The translations under genes and the position numbers were made by a program. Below the pieces are notes generated by a model. It did no database searches and was not told the origin of the DNA. It saw nothing but the letters and a program-made list of their open reading frames with translations. Positions 40,448 to 48,144 of a stretch of 64,000 nt of DNA are shown here, in pieces; the stretch's first letter is position 1, and every line of letters starts with the position of its first letter. Source of the DNA: Streptomyces niveus (GTDB taxonomy: Bacteria; Actinomycetota; Actinomycetes; Streptomycetales; Streptomycetaceae). Location of the stretch: assembly GCF_001723055.1 (NCBI RefSeq), contig NZ_MDCR01000042.1, forward strand, positions 6,110-70,109, in the 5' to 3' direction.

Positions 40448-42354
40448 TCTGCCGCGAAGTCCTCGACGACGGCCGCCCGCCGGACCTTCAGCGACGGTGT
40501 CAGCTGCCCGCTCGCCTCGGTGAAGGAGCCGGGCAGCACCCGGAAGCGGCGGATCGACTCGGCCCTGGACACCAGCCGGTTGGCCTCGTCGACCGCCCGT
40601 TGCAGCGCGGCGAGCAGGTCCTCGTCCGTGACCAGCTCCTCGCGCGTCAGGTGCTCCTTCTTCCGCATCTGGCACCAGTGCGCGAGGCCGTCCGGCTCCA
40701 GGGTGAGCAGAGCCGTGACGTACGGGCGGTTGTCGCCGAGTACCAGGCACTGGCCGATCAGCGGGTGGGCGCGCAGCCAGTCCTCCAGCGGGGCCGGGGC
40801 GACGTTCTTGCCGGCCGAGGTGATGAGGATGTCCTTCTTGCGGCCGGTGATGGTGAGATAGCCGTCGTCGTCCAGCGCGCCCAGGTCCCCGGTCGCGAAC
40901 CAGCCCTCGTCCAGGGCCGGTACGGGCTCGCCGCGCGCCAAGTCCCAGTAACCGACGAAGACCTGCCCGCCGCGCAGCAGCACCTCGCCGTCGTCGGCGA
41001 TCCGTACGGACGTGCCGGGCAGCGGCCAGCCGACCGTGCCGAGACGGGGTTTGAGCGGAGGCGTCACCGTGGCGGCGGCCGTGGTCTCCGTCAGGCCGTA
41101 CCCCTCGAAGATCGTGATCCCCGCGCCCGCGTAGAAGGCGGCGAGGGAGCCCCCGAGCGGGGAGCCGCCGCAGATGGCCTGCACCACCCTGCCGCCGAGC
41201 GCGGCCCGTATCCGCCGGTAGACCAGCGGGTCGTAGAGCGCGCGGGCGGCTCTGAGGGGCAGCGCGGGGCCGGGGCCCGTACCGGCCGCGGCGGCCTCGA
41301 CGGCCTGCCCGTACCGCCGGGCGATCCTCGCGGCCCGGTCGAAGGACGCGGCGCGGCCCATCTTCTCGGCGGTGGCGCGGCCGGTGTTGAAGACCTTCTC
41401 CAGGACGTACGGAACGGCGAGCAGGAACGTCGGCCGGAAGCCCGCGAGATCGGCTATCAGGTCGTCGGTACGCAGCGAGGGGGCGTGCCCGAGCCGCACC
41501 CGGGCGCGCAGACAGCCGACGGCGACCATGCGTCCGAAGATGTGGGAGAGCGGCAGGAAGAGCAGCGTGGAGGCGGGCTCCCTGCTCACCGACTTGAAGA
41601 CGGGGTGGAGCAGCTCGATGCAGTTGTCCACCTCCGCGAAGAAGTTGGCGTGCGTGAGGACGCAGCCCTTGGGGCTTCCCGTGGTGCCCGAGGTGTAGAC
41701 GAGGGTCGCGAGGGAGGCGGGCGAGAGCGCGGCGCGGCGCGCGTCGAGTTCCTCGTCGGGGACCTCGGCGCCGGCCGCGCGCAGCGCGTCGACGGCGCCG
41801 GTGTCGAAGGTCCAGAGGTGGGCGAGGTCCGGCAGTTGCCTGCGCTCGTGGCTGACCAGCCTGGCCTGTTCCGCGCTCTCGACCGCGCACGCGACGGCGC
41901 CCGAGTCCTGGAGGATCCAGCGGGTCTGGAAGGCCGAGGAGGTCGGATACACGGGGACGGTGACCAGGCCGGCGGCCCAGGCCGCGAAGTCCAGCAGCGT
42001 CCACTCGTACGTCGTACGGGCCATGATGGCGAGCCGGTCGCCGGGCCGCAGCCCCTCCGCGATCAGCCCCTTGGCGACGGCTCGTACCTCGTCGGCGAAG
42101 GCGGCGGCGGTGACGTCGCGCCACCGGCCGTCGGGGTCTTTACGGCTGAGGACGGCCTCGTCAGGGGCGTCCTGCGCGTTGTCGAAGGGGATGTCGGCGA
42201 GGGAGCCGTCCGGGGCGGGCGGCACGAGGGCCGGTACGGAGACCTGTCGTACGACTCCGTCCACCCAGAGCTTCTCGGGCTCGACGTGGGAGAGCGGCGG
42301 CAAGGACACACCGGCCTCGGCGGGAACGTCTGTGGACACGCGCTGTTCCCTCAT
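40426..42354 (-). CDS. Long-chain fatty-acid--CoA ligase (AMP-binding)
   Basis: 642-residue FadD-type ligase. AMP-binding motif TLVYTSGTTGSPKG near residue 215, then LPLSHIFGR, GYGLTETTAAATVTPP, and ITGRKKDILITSAGKNVAP in the C-terminal domain. It activates fatty acids for degradation or lipid synthesis. A GTG six codons after the ATG (at 42339, VSTDVPAEAG) is an alternative start. The stop lies inside a 28-bp tandem duplication. Confidence 0.93.
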   Translation of the reverse strand: MREQRVSTDVPAEAGVSLPPLSHVEPEKLWVDGVVRQVSVPALVPPAPDGSLADIPFDNAQDAPDEAVLSRKDPDGRWRDVTAAAFADEVRAVAKGLIAEGLRPGDRLAIMARTTYEWTLLDFAAWAAGLVTVPVYPTSSAFQTRWILQDSGAVACAVESAEQARLVSHERRQLPDLAHLWTFDTGAVDALRAAGAEVPDEELDARRAALSPASLATLVYTSGTTGSPKGCVLTHANFFAEVDNCIELLHPVFKSVSREPASTLLFLPLSHIFGRMVAVGCLRARVRLGHAPSLRTDDLIADLAGFRPTFLLAVPYVLEKVFNTGRATAEKMGRAASFDRAARIARRYGQAVEAAAAGTGPGPALPLRAARALYDPLVYRRIRAALGGRVVQAICGGSPLGGSLAAFYAGAGITIFEGYGLTETTAAATVTPPLKPRLGTVGWPLPGTSVRIADDGEVLLRGGQVFVGYWDLARGEPVPALDEGWFATGDLGALDDDGYLTITGRKKDILITSAGKNVAPAPLEDWLRAHPLIGQCLVLGDNRPYVTALLTLEPDGLAHWCQMRKKEHLTREELVTDEDLLAALQRAVDEANRLVSRAESIRRFRVLPGSFTEASGQLTPSLKVRRAAVVEDFAAEIEELYR

Positions 42355-42475
42355 CTCTGCGCGGAGCGTGGGGCTCCGATCCGGCGAGTAAATCGGGACC
42401 CGGTCGCGAAATCAAGACAGCGACACCGCACGGGTGCGGAGCGTCATCACTGACTTGAGGCCCGCGCGGAACCGG

Positions 42476-42940
42476 TCATGGGCGGGGCCACAGCAGTTTG
42501 CCGAGGATGCCGGAGAGCTGTCGGCGCTCGGTGGCGCTGAGGGCCTGGAAGGTCCCGTCGAGGAAGTCGGGTACGGCGTCTTCGGCGCGGGCGAGGAGCC
42601 GCCGCCCGGACTCGGTGATGGTGACGGCGTACGCGCGGCGGTCGGCGGGGTCTCGTTCGCGCCGTACGTGGCCCGCCTGTTCGAGGCCGTCACAGACGCC
42701 GACCATCACGGTGCGGTCGATACGCAGTTCGTCGCTCAGTACGCGCTGCGAGCAGGGGCCGACCTCGGCGACCATCTTCAGCACCAGATGCTGGCCGACG
42801 CCGAGCCCGAGCGCGCCGACACGGGCATCCGCGGCCCGGGCAACGGCAGTTGAGGCCCGGCACAGGGCGATGTCGAGGCGCTCCGCGGCGAGCCGGGGGA
42901 AGTAGTCGTCGCTCGCGCGGTCCGTGTTCGTGGACGGCAT
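42476..42940 (-). CDS. MarR family transcriptional regulator
   Basis: 154 residues. The winged helix covers about residues 40-105 (VEVGPCSQRVLSDELRIDRTVMVGVCDGLEQAGHVRRERDPADRRAYAVTITESGRRLL). The arrangement, divergent from the nitroreductase gene with repeated sites in between, makes it the likely controller of that gene. ATG at 42940. Confidence 0.92.
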   Translation of the reverse strand: MPSTNTDRASDDYFPRLAAERLDIALCRASTAVARAADARVGALGLGVGQHLVLKMVAEVGPCSQRVLSDELRIDRTVMVGVCDGLEQAGHVRRERDPADRRAYAVTITESGRRLLARAEDAVPDFLDGTFQALSATERRQLSGILGKLLWPRP

Positions 42941-42973
42941 GGGGTCTCCCTCTTGGCTGACGCCACCTTACCG

Positions 42974-43052
42974 CAATCATCTGGCTCCAGATTGTTTGAC
43001 CACCATCTATTGCAATCGTATGCTCGCCAATCATCTGCCCACCAATCATTGG
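42974..43052. promoter_or_regulatory. Operator cluster between the MarR and nitroreductase genes
   Basis: CAATCATCTG occurs at 42974-42983 and again at 43028-43037; the perfect palindrome ATCTGGCTCCAGAT is at 42979-42992; CCAATCATTGG is at 43042-43052, a perfect palindrome about its middle base. A further CAATCG lies in between. The set is AT-rich relative to the genome and sits in the divergent promoter region, as expected for MarR operators. Confidence 0.7.
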
Positions 43053-43106
43053 CGCTGCTGCTGAGCGCTGCCCTCGACACCCTCACCCGACTGCGAGGAG
43101 GCTCCC

Positions 43107-43754
43107 GTGACCCTGGACCTGACCCCCGACCAACTGCTGTCCACCACCCGCGCGGTGCGCAAGCGCCTCGACCTGGACCGCCCGGTCCCACGGTCACTGA
43201 TCGAAGAGTGCGTCGATCTGGCGACGCAGGCACCGACGGGGCGCAACCGGCAACGCTGGCATTTCATCGTTGTCACCGACCCCGACCGGCGCCGTCTCGT
43301 CGGGGACATCTTCCGGCGCGCCCTGGCGACCGGAGGCGGACAGCCTCCGACCGAGCGGGATCTGCCGCGCATGTTCGCCCACCCCGGCTCCATGGAACGG
43401 ATCTCGGACGGTCTGCGCCACCTGCACGACAACATCCACCGCGTGCCCGCCTTCGTCGTCCCCGCCATCGAGGGCCGCACGGAAGGCGCTTCCGTGCTCG
43501 ACCAGTCCATGACCTGGGGGTCCATCCTCCCGGCGGTGTGGAGCTTCATGCTCGCCGCGCGCGCCCGCGGGCTGGGCACGGTGTGGACTTCGGCACAGGG
43601 CCCGCTGGAGAGGGAGCTCGCCGACGCGCTCCAAGTGCCCTACGACGAGGTGATGCTCGCCGCCTTCATCCCGTTGGCGTTCACCCTCGGCACCGAGTTC
43701 AAGCCGGCCCGCCGGATTCCCCGGGAGCAGGTCCTGCACTGGGAGCGGTGGTAG
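43107..43754 (+). CDS. Nitroreductase family protein
   Basis: FMN-dependent NAD(P)H oxidoreductase of 215 residues, starting at a GTG behind GAGGAGG. TTRAVRKRLDLDRPVPRSLIEECVDLATQAPTGRNRQRWHF is the FMN-binding N-terminal part (residues 13-55); AGRxRGLGTVWTS is near residue 155. The physiological substrate is unknown; the family reduces quinones and nitroaromatics. Divergent from MarR. Confidence 0.92.
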   Translation: MTLDLTPDQLLSTTRAVRKRLDLDRPVPRSLIEECVDLATQAPTGRNRQRWHFIVVTDPDRRRLVGDIFRRALATGGGQPPTERDLPRMFAHPGSMERISDGLRHLHDNIHRVPAFVVPAIEGRTEGASVLDQSMTWGSILPAVWSFMLAARARGLGTVWTSAQGPLERELADALQVPYDEVMLAAFIPLAFTLGTEFKPARRIPREQVLHWERW

Positions 43755-43788
43755 CGGAGAACCGAGCGCCGGACCGGCCCAACGGGCG

Positions 43789-44436
43789 TCACCGTGACCA
43801 GCGTTCGCCCTCCAGCAGCCTCCCCAGTCCCGTCCAGGCGAAGTTCATCAGCGTGGAGGCGGCCTCCTTGGCGGAGACGCCGGGCGTCTCGTTCGCCCAC
43901 CCGGCCAGCGCCTCGGCAGCGCCGACGAGCGCCTGCGCGACCCCGACGACATCCCGGTCGTCCAGATCCGGCGAGGCGGGCGACGCGCGGCCCGCGTCCC
44001 CCAGCAGACCGGTCACCAGGGCGACCAACTCCCCCCGCATCGCGCCCACTTCGGCGGCGAACGACTCCCCGTGCGTCCGCGCCTGCCGGTGCAGCACCGA
44101 CCAGGCGTCGGGGTTGTCCGCCGTGTGCGCGAAGAACGCCGTGAGCCCGGCCCACAGTTGCTCGTCCGGCGCGAGGTCCGGCTCGACGACACCCGCGCGT
44201 ACGGCCGCCAGGAGCGCGCCGGCCTCGCGGCGGATGCACGCGGTGAACAGATCCTCCTTGGAGTTCAGATACAGATACACCAACGGCTTGGACACACCGG
44301 CCAGTTCGGCGATCTCGTCCATCGAAGCCGCGCGGTACCCCCGCTGCCCGAAGGTAGCCACGGCGGCATCCATCATCTGCCGCTCACGCACCTCACGCGG
44401 CATCCGCTTGCTCTTCCCCACACCTGCGGAACCCAC
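43789..44436 (-). CDS. TetR family transcriptional regulator
   Basis: N-terminal TetR helix-turn-helix: REVRERQMMDAAVATFGQRGYRAASMDEIAELAGVSKPLVYLYLNSKEDLF (roughly residues 13-64 with this start). The C-terminal ligand domain is helical and Ala/Leu-rich. Start options are the GTG at 44436 (GGGAGG ten bases upstream, chosen), GTG at 44421, ATG at 44403 and ATG at 44499. No obvious target is adjacent; it is convergent with the nitroreductase gene. Confidence 0.88.
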   Translation of the reverse strand: MGSAGVGKSKRMPREVRERQMMDAAVATFGQRGYRAASMDEIAELAGVSKPLVYLYLNSKEDLFTACIRREAGALLAAVRAGVVEPDLAPDEQLWAGLTAFFAHTADNPDAWSVLHRQARTHGESFAAEVGAMRGELVALVTGLLGDAGRASPASPDLDDRDVVGVAQALVGAAEALAGWANETPGVSAKEAASTLMNFAWTGLGRLLEGERWSR

Positions 44437-44640
44437 CTGGCCCGACCTCCCACCCCACGTACCCCCGAACTCACGCAAGCCTACGGTCAGACCGGACACG
44501 CCGAGGCCGGGCAGCGCCGAAGGCTGTTGGGGTTCGCGGTGTTCACGGACCGAGGGGCGTGGGCGTTGGCTACGCTGGGTGGCTCATCGCGCCGCTGTGC
44601 TCTGACGTCGGTGGCGCGTTCTGCCCAGGGGGATGTCTTC

Positions 44641-44715
44641 ATGTCCGTGGACGCGGTCCAGCTCGCCCAGGACCTCACGCCGTACGCCGGCACGGTCGTC
44701 CTCCGGTATCCCGGT
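44641..44715 (+). pseudogene. 5' remnant of a short hypothetical protein gene
   Basis: An ATG at 44641 follows a GGGGG ribosome site and opens MSVDAVQLAQDLTPYAGTVV. This looks like the start of a small Streptomyces protein (recalled family beginning MSV-DA-LA-ELxPY), but after about 20 residues it turns into Arg-rich, phosphotransferase-antisense sequence. I read it as a remnant cut off by a deletion. The end given is only approximate. Confidence 0.5.
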
Positions 44716-45178
44716 CGCCGCGCCGATACGCCGATCCGTCCGGTCCAGCACCGGGTACGGAGGGAGACTCAACGACGCGGGCAGGGTGAGCGAATGGAGG
44801 TCACGGAGGACCGCTCCCAACTCACCGTACGTCGGCTTACGGTCGCTCTCCTCGATCAAGTGCCAGAACGTCACCGGGTGACCATCGACGATCACGGGTT
44901 GCTCCACGTCATCCAGCGCCCGCGTCGCAGGGAAGCCCTCACGCGCCAGCCAGCGGGATACAGCGACCTCACCTCGGGCGGACTCCAGATACTCGGTCGA
45001 CCGAGCGATCCGCACCACCACCGGGTGCGCCTCCAGACGGAACAGAGCATTCTCCCCAAGGCGTCAGCCGGGCCCCCTTACCGTCGAGCCCCGCCTGTCG
45101 GCACGCCGCAGCCACCACCCTCGTAGCGACCGCCGACGTGAAGCCTTCTCCCGCGCTCCGCTCAGTACCAGACGGCAT
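44691..45178 (-). pseudogene. Frameshifted and truncated aminoglycoside-phosphotransferase-like gene
   Basis: The N-terminal part begins at ATG 45178 (GEGFTSAVATRVVAAACRQ AGLDGKGARLTPWGE). Near 45050 the frame breaks: GGAGAATGC should read GGAGAAAATGC-like to continue as ENALFRLEAHPVVVRIAR. The second part, in the new frame (45021 downward), reads VVRIARSTEYLESARGEVAVSRWL and WHLIEESDRKPTYGELGAVLRDLH. It stops matching after GIPEDDRA near 44691. The HGD and DFE catalytic motifs are absent, so the gene is dead. Confidence 0.8.
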
Positions 45179-45277
45179 GCCCCCACCAACTCCCTCAGAT
45201 CCGCCGACCTGCCAGGCGACCAGCGCTCACAGCGTCACGACAACATCCATGATGGTGGAACAGTCCGGTGGACAAAC

Positions 45278-45320
45278 GACGCCGCCCGCACCCCCGACAG
45301 AACGGGAGGCGGGCGGCGTC
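45278..45320. terminator. Terminator downstream of the SDF symporter gene
   Basis: A perfect 12-bp inverted repeat, GACGCCGCCCGC (45278-45289) and its complement (45309-45320), lies 13 bases past the minus-strand stop of the symporter. Confidence 0.8.
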
Positions 45321-45332
45321 CGAGCGTGGCGT

Positions 45333-46706
45333 CTACGCGGCGACCGGAACAGCCGTCTTGCGGTCGCTGGGCTCCGGCTCCGGGTCGTCGATCGGGGACG
45401 CCGAGGCCGAGTTGTACTTGTCGTGGTCCAGGATCTTCTCCCGCGCCGCCACGATGACCGGGACCAGGGCCTGGCCCGCGACGTTCGTCGCCGTGCGGAT
45501 CATGTCCAGGATCGGGTCGATCGCGATCAGCAGGCCGACGCCCTCAAGCGGCAGGCCCAGCGTGGAGAGGGTCAGGGTCAGCATGACCGTCGCGCCGGTG
45601 AGGCCGGCCGTGGCCGCCGAGCCGACCACCGAGACGAAGGCGATCAGCAGGTAGTCCTGGATGCCGAGCTGGACGTTGAAGATCTCCGCGATGAAGATCG
45701 CCGCCAGCGCCGGGTAGATCGCGGCGCAGCCGTCCATCTTGGTGGTGGCGCCGAACGGGACGGCGAAGCTGGTGTACTCCTTCGGCACGCCGAGACGCTC
45801 GGTGACCCGCACGGTGACGGGCATCGTGCCGACCGAGGAGCGGGAGACGAAGGCCAGCTGGATCGCGGGCCAGGCGCCCTTGAAGAACTGGATCGGGCTG
45901 ACCTTGGCGACCGTCGCCAGCAGCAGCGGGTAGACGCCGAAGAGCACCAGGGCGCAGCCGATGTACACGTCGGCGGTGAACGTCGCGTAGTCGCCGATCA
46001 GGTCCCAGCCGTAGTCCGCGATGGCGTAGCCGATGAGGCCGACGGTGCCGAGCGGGGCGAGGCGGATGACCCACCACAGGGCCTTCTGGAGCAGTTCGAG
46101 CACGGACTCGCTGAGCGCGAGGATCGGCGCGGCGCGGTCGCCGAGCTTGAGCGCGGCGATGCCGGCGACGGCGGCCAGGAAGACGATCTGGAGGACGTTC
46201 AGCTCGGTGAACGGGGTGATGACGTCCGTCGGCACGATGCCGGTCAGGAAGTCGATCCAGGAGCCCGAGCCCTCCGGCTTCGAGCCGTCCTTGGGGGTGA
46301 GGCCGGTGCCGGAGCCGGGGTTGGTGATCAGGCCGATCACGATGCCGATGACGACGGCGATGAGCGAGGTGATCAGGAACCAGAGCAGCGTGCGCGAGGC
46401 CAGCCTGGCGGCGTTGTTGACCTTACGGAGATTGGTGATCGACACCAGGATCGCGAAGAAGACCAGCGGGGCGACGGCCAGCTTCAGCAGCTGGACGAAG
46501 ATGCTGCCGATCTTGTCGAGGGTGGTGTACAGCCAGCTGATGTCCTGGCTGCGGGCGAGCCAGCCGAGCAGCACGCCGAGGACGAGACCGGCGACTATCT
46601 GGGCCCAGAACGGGACCTTGGGCAGGGAGAAACCTGGGCCTGAACCGGCCGGCTTGTCGGCCTGGGCGGCCTTGCCGGTGGTGGCGGGCTCGGAATTCGC
46701 GGACAC
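45333..46706 (-). CDS. SDF (DAACS) family cation:amino-acid/dicarboxylate symporter, candidate cystine importer
   Basis: 457-residue transporter with about eight helices and two re-entrant loops. The first loop reads FVSRSSVGTMPVTV, and the second helix motif reads TTKMDGCAAIYP instead of NMDGTA of glutamate/dicarboxylate carriers. So it is a divergent subfamily. The start is the GTG at 46706 (GGAG seven bases upstream); a GTG at 46712 is only one base from it. A Cys-rich leader peptide is encoded 107-114 bases upstream on the same strand. That supports sulfur-amino-acid uptake, an inference from regulation, since the binding residues do not settle it. Confidence 0.9.
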   Translation of the reverse strand: MSANSEPATTGKAAQADKPAGSGPGFSLPKVPFWAQIVAGLVLGVLLGWLARSQDISWLYTTLDKIGSIFVQLLKLAVAPLVFFAILVSITNLRKVNNAARLASRTLLWFLITSLIAVVIGIVIGLITNPGSGTGLTPKDGSKPEGSGSWIDFLTGIVPTDVITPFTELNVLQIVFLAAVAGIAALKLGDRAAPILALSESVLELLQKALWWVIRLAPLGTVGLIGYAIADYGWDLIGDYATFTADVYIGCALVLFGVYPLLLATVAKVSPIQFFKGAWPAIQLAFVSRSSVGTMPVTVRVTERLGVPKEYTSFAVPFGATTKMDGCAAIYPALAAIFIAEIFNVQLGIQDYLLIAFVSVVGSAATAGLTGATVMLTLTLSTLGLPLEGVGLLIAIDPILDMIRTATNVAGQALVPVIVAAREKILDHDKYNSASASPIDDPEPEPSDRKTAVPVAA

Positions 46707-46770
46707 GGACACACTCCAGTTGGGCGTACGGGGATAAGGGGACGAGAGGAAGGGGGTGGAACTGGGGGGT

Positions 46771-46800
46771 GCGGCGCCCGTGCTTCAGAAGTGGCGCCGC
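46771..46800 (-). promoter_or_regulatory. Hairpin between the leader peptide and the symporter gene
   Basis: GCGGCGCC (46771-46778) and GGCGCCGC (46793-46800) form a perfect 8-bp stem with a 14-base loop, starting 20 bases past the leader-peptide stop on the minus strand. No T tract follows. It may be part of an attenuator or block the ribosome site. Confidence 0.45.
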
Positions 46801-46819
46801 CGCATGGTGCCGAGTCGGA

Positions 46820-46924
46820 TCAGTGCGAGCGGCAACAGACCGCGGACATGCAGCGGCAGAGATCGACATGCAGGCGCGCCACGAGCGGGAGGCTCACGGC
46901 GTGATGGCGCACTGCTGTCTTCAT
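46820..46924 (-). CDS. Cysteine-rich leader peptide (34 residues)
   Basis: ATG at 46924 and TGA at 46822-46820. The peptide contains LVARLHVDLCRCMSAVCCRSH, split as ...RLHVDL and CRCMSAVCC. This is the RLHVDLxRxxSAVC pattern of the short 'putative leader peptide' family seen upstream of sulfur-metabolism genes in Streptomyces. Four Cys codons fall within nine codons (residues 23, 25, 30, 31). It is upstream of the symporter on the same strand. I infer cysteine-responsive attenuation: ribosome stalling at Cys codons when cysteine is scarce. Confidence 0.8.
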   Translation of the reverse strand: MKTAVRHHAVSLPLVARLHVDLCRCMSAVCCRSH

Positions 46925-47013
46925 GCTCGATACATTAACACCGGGACTTTGGGGAACTCAAAGGTCTGCTTTGAGGTATCGGTGCGCGGAGCGCCACCAA
47001 CTGCCCCTGTACG

Positions 47014-47052
47014 CACGGATGCCCCAGCGCATGAGCGGCTGGGGCATCCGTG
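47014..47052. terminator. Terminator downstream of the DUF4229 gene
   Basis: A perfect 15-bp inverted repeat (CACGGATGCCCCAGC at 47014-47028, complement at 47038-47052) with a 9-base loop lies 66 bases past the stop of the DUF4229 gene. Confidence 0.85.
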
Positions 47053-47117
47053 TTCGGCGTACGGGTGTGACGAAGCTTACGCGGCGCTTATGGCGCTCGT
47101 ACGGGACAGAACGGACC

Positions 47118-47414
47118 CTACTGGGTCGCGCCGTCCTCCTGCGCGCGGTTGGCCTCAAGCCTGGCCTTCGCGGAGTCGACCTTGTTCACGAGCTGCGTGG
47201 ACATCTCGTCGCGCTGCTTGCGCAGCAGGATGAAGCTGAGCGGCGCGGAGACGACCAGCGCGAGCAGCAGCACCCAGACGAAGTTCGAGTCGCCGAGGCC
47301 CTTGGGCAGCACGCCGAACTGGACCAGGAGGGCGACAACGACGAAGCAGCCGACGAAGATGCCCAGGCGCATCGCGGTGTAGCGGATCGTGGCGCTCGTT
47401 CTGGCGGCGGTCAC
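47118..47414 (-). CDS. DUF4229 domain membrane protein
   Basis: 98-residue protein with two membrane helices (residues 17-34, GIFVGCFVVVALLVQFG, and 45-63, VWVLLLALVVSAPLSFILL) and a basic/acidic C-terminal coil (RDEMSTQLVNKVDSAKARLEANR). The pattern is the actinobacterial DUF4229 family, often found near menaquinone genes as here. GTG start at 47414 behind GGAGAGAGGG. Function unknown. Confidence 0.85.
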   Translation of the reverse strand: MTAARTSATIRYTAMRLGIFVGCFVVVALLVQFGVLPKGLGDSNFVWVLLLALVVSAPLSFILLRKQRDEMSTQLVNKVDSAKARLEANRAQEDGATQ

Positions 47415-47499
47415 GGCGGCCCTCTCTCCTCGTGCTCCTCATGGCGACGTACCCGACCAGTGAAGCACGCCCCCCGGCGTCCCAAATAGGCGGGTTGGC

Positions 47500-48039
47500 T
47501 CAGCGCAGCGACAGCAGCATGGTGATGTCGTCGCGGTCGTCGCCGGGCGCCACCCGTATCGCGTCCGGCACCCGGCCGACCTCCTTGTAACCGCACGCCT
47601 CGTAGAACCGCTCCAGCCCCAGACCGCCCCGGCAGGTGAGCCGGATCGCCTCGATGCCGTCGATGCCGCGGGCGGCGTCGGCCGCCGCGTCCATCAGGTC
47701 GCGGCCGTAGCCCTTGCCCTGGTGCCTCGGGTGGACCATCACCGTGTAGAGCCAGAGCCAGTGCCGCATCAGCCGGTGGGTGTTGAGCGCGAGGAACGCC
47801 GTGGCGGCCACGGCTCCGTCCTCGTCGTACCCGACGAGCAGCCGGGTCCGCCCCTCGGCCATCGACGCGAGGTGCTTGACCAGCTCGGCCCGTACGTCGT
47901 CCCGGTTGACCGGCGGTACGAAGCCGACGGCGCCGCCCGCGTCGGAGACGTCCGCCCAGAGCGTGACGACGCCGTCGCGCAGGGCCGGGTCGACGGGCGG
48001 GTCCAGGGTGAATACGAGCGGGGGCGGCGTAAGCGGCAT
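47500..48039 (-). CDS. GNAT family N-acetyltransferase
   Basis: 179 residues, start ATG 48039 (MPLTPPPLVFTLDPPVD). The acetyl-CoA site is YTVMVHPRHQGKGYGRDLMDAAADAA, and LERFYEACGYKEVGRVPDAIRV is the typical C-terminal motif. The longer frame to 48135 covers a terminator hairpin and is unlikely. Acceptor unknown. Confidence 0.9.
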   Translation of the reverse strand: MPLTPPPLVFTLDPPVDPALRDGVVTLWADVSDAGGAVGFVPPVNRDDVRAELVKHLASMAEGRTRLLVGYDEDGAVAATAFLALNTHRLMRHWLWLYTVMVHPRHQGKGYGRDLMDAAADAARGIDGIEAIRLTCRGGLGLERFYEACGYKEVGRVPDAIRVAPGDDRDDITMLLSLR

Positions 48040-48096
48040 TCGCCAACCGTAACCATTACGCGCATCTGCGCTCAACCCCGTTCCAGAACGCGAGAA

Positions 48097-48119
48097 GCCC
48101 CAGCTCGACGAGCTGGGGC
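48097..48119. terminator. Terminator between mqnE and the GNAT gene
   Basis: GCCCCAGCTCG (48097-48107) and its complement (48109-48119) form an 11-bp repeat around one base, so the folded stem is about nine pairs with a five-base loop. It lies 25 bases past the mqnE stop. Confidence 0.75.
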
Positions 48120-48144
48120 CGCTCAACGGGAACACGCCGGGACG

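Larger units (their letters stand above)
44437..45332. other. Degraded region between the TetR gene and the symporter gene
   Basis: Besides the two remnants, I see nothing supported in the rest (44437-44640 and 45179-45277). The open frames are short shadows. Confidence 0.6.
46707..47117. other. Intergenic region with the leader and one terminator
   Basis: Apart from the leader peptide, its hairpin and the terminator at 47014-47052, no gene is visible in these 411 bases. The AT-rich stretch at about 46925-46970 probably holds the promoter of the leader transcript, but no clear boxes were found. Confidence 0.5.

Noticed and set aside
45138-46643. A 501-codon plus-strand open frame over the symporter
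   Set aside because: Antisense to a well-supported transporter and low-complexity.
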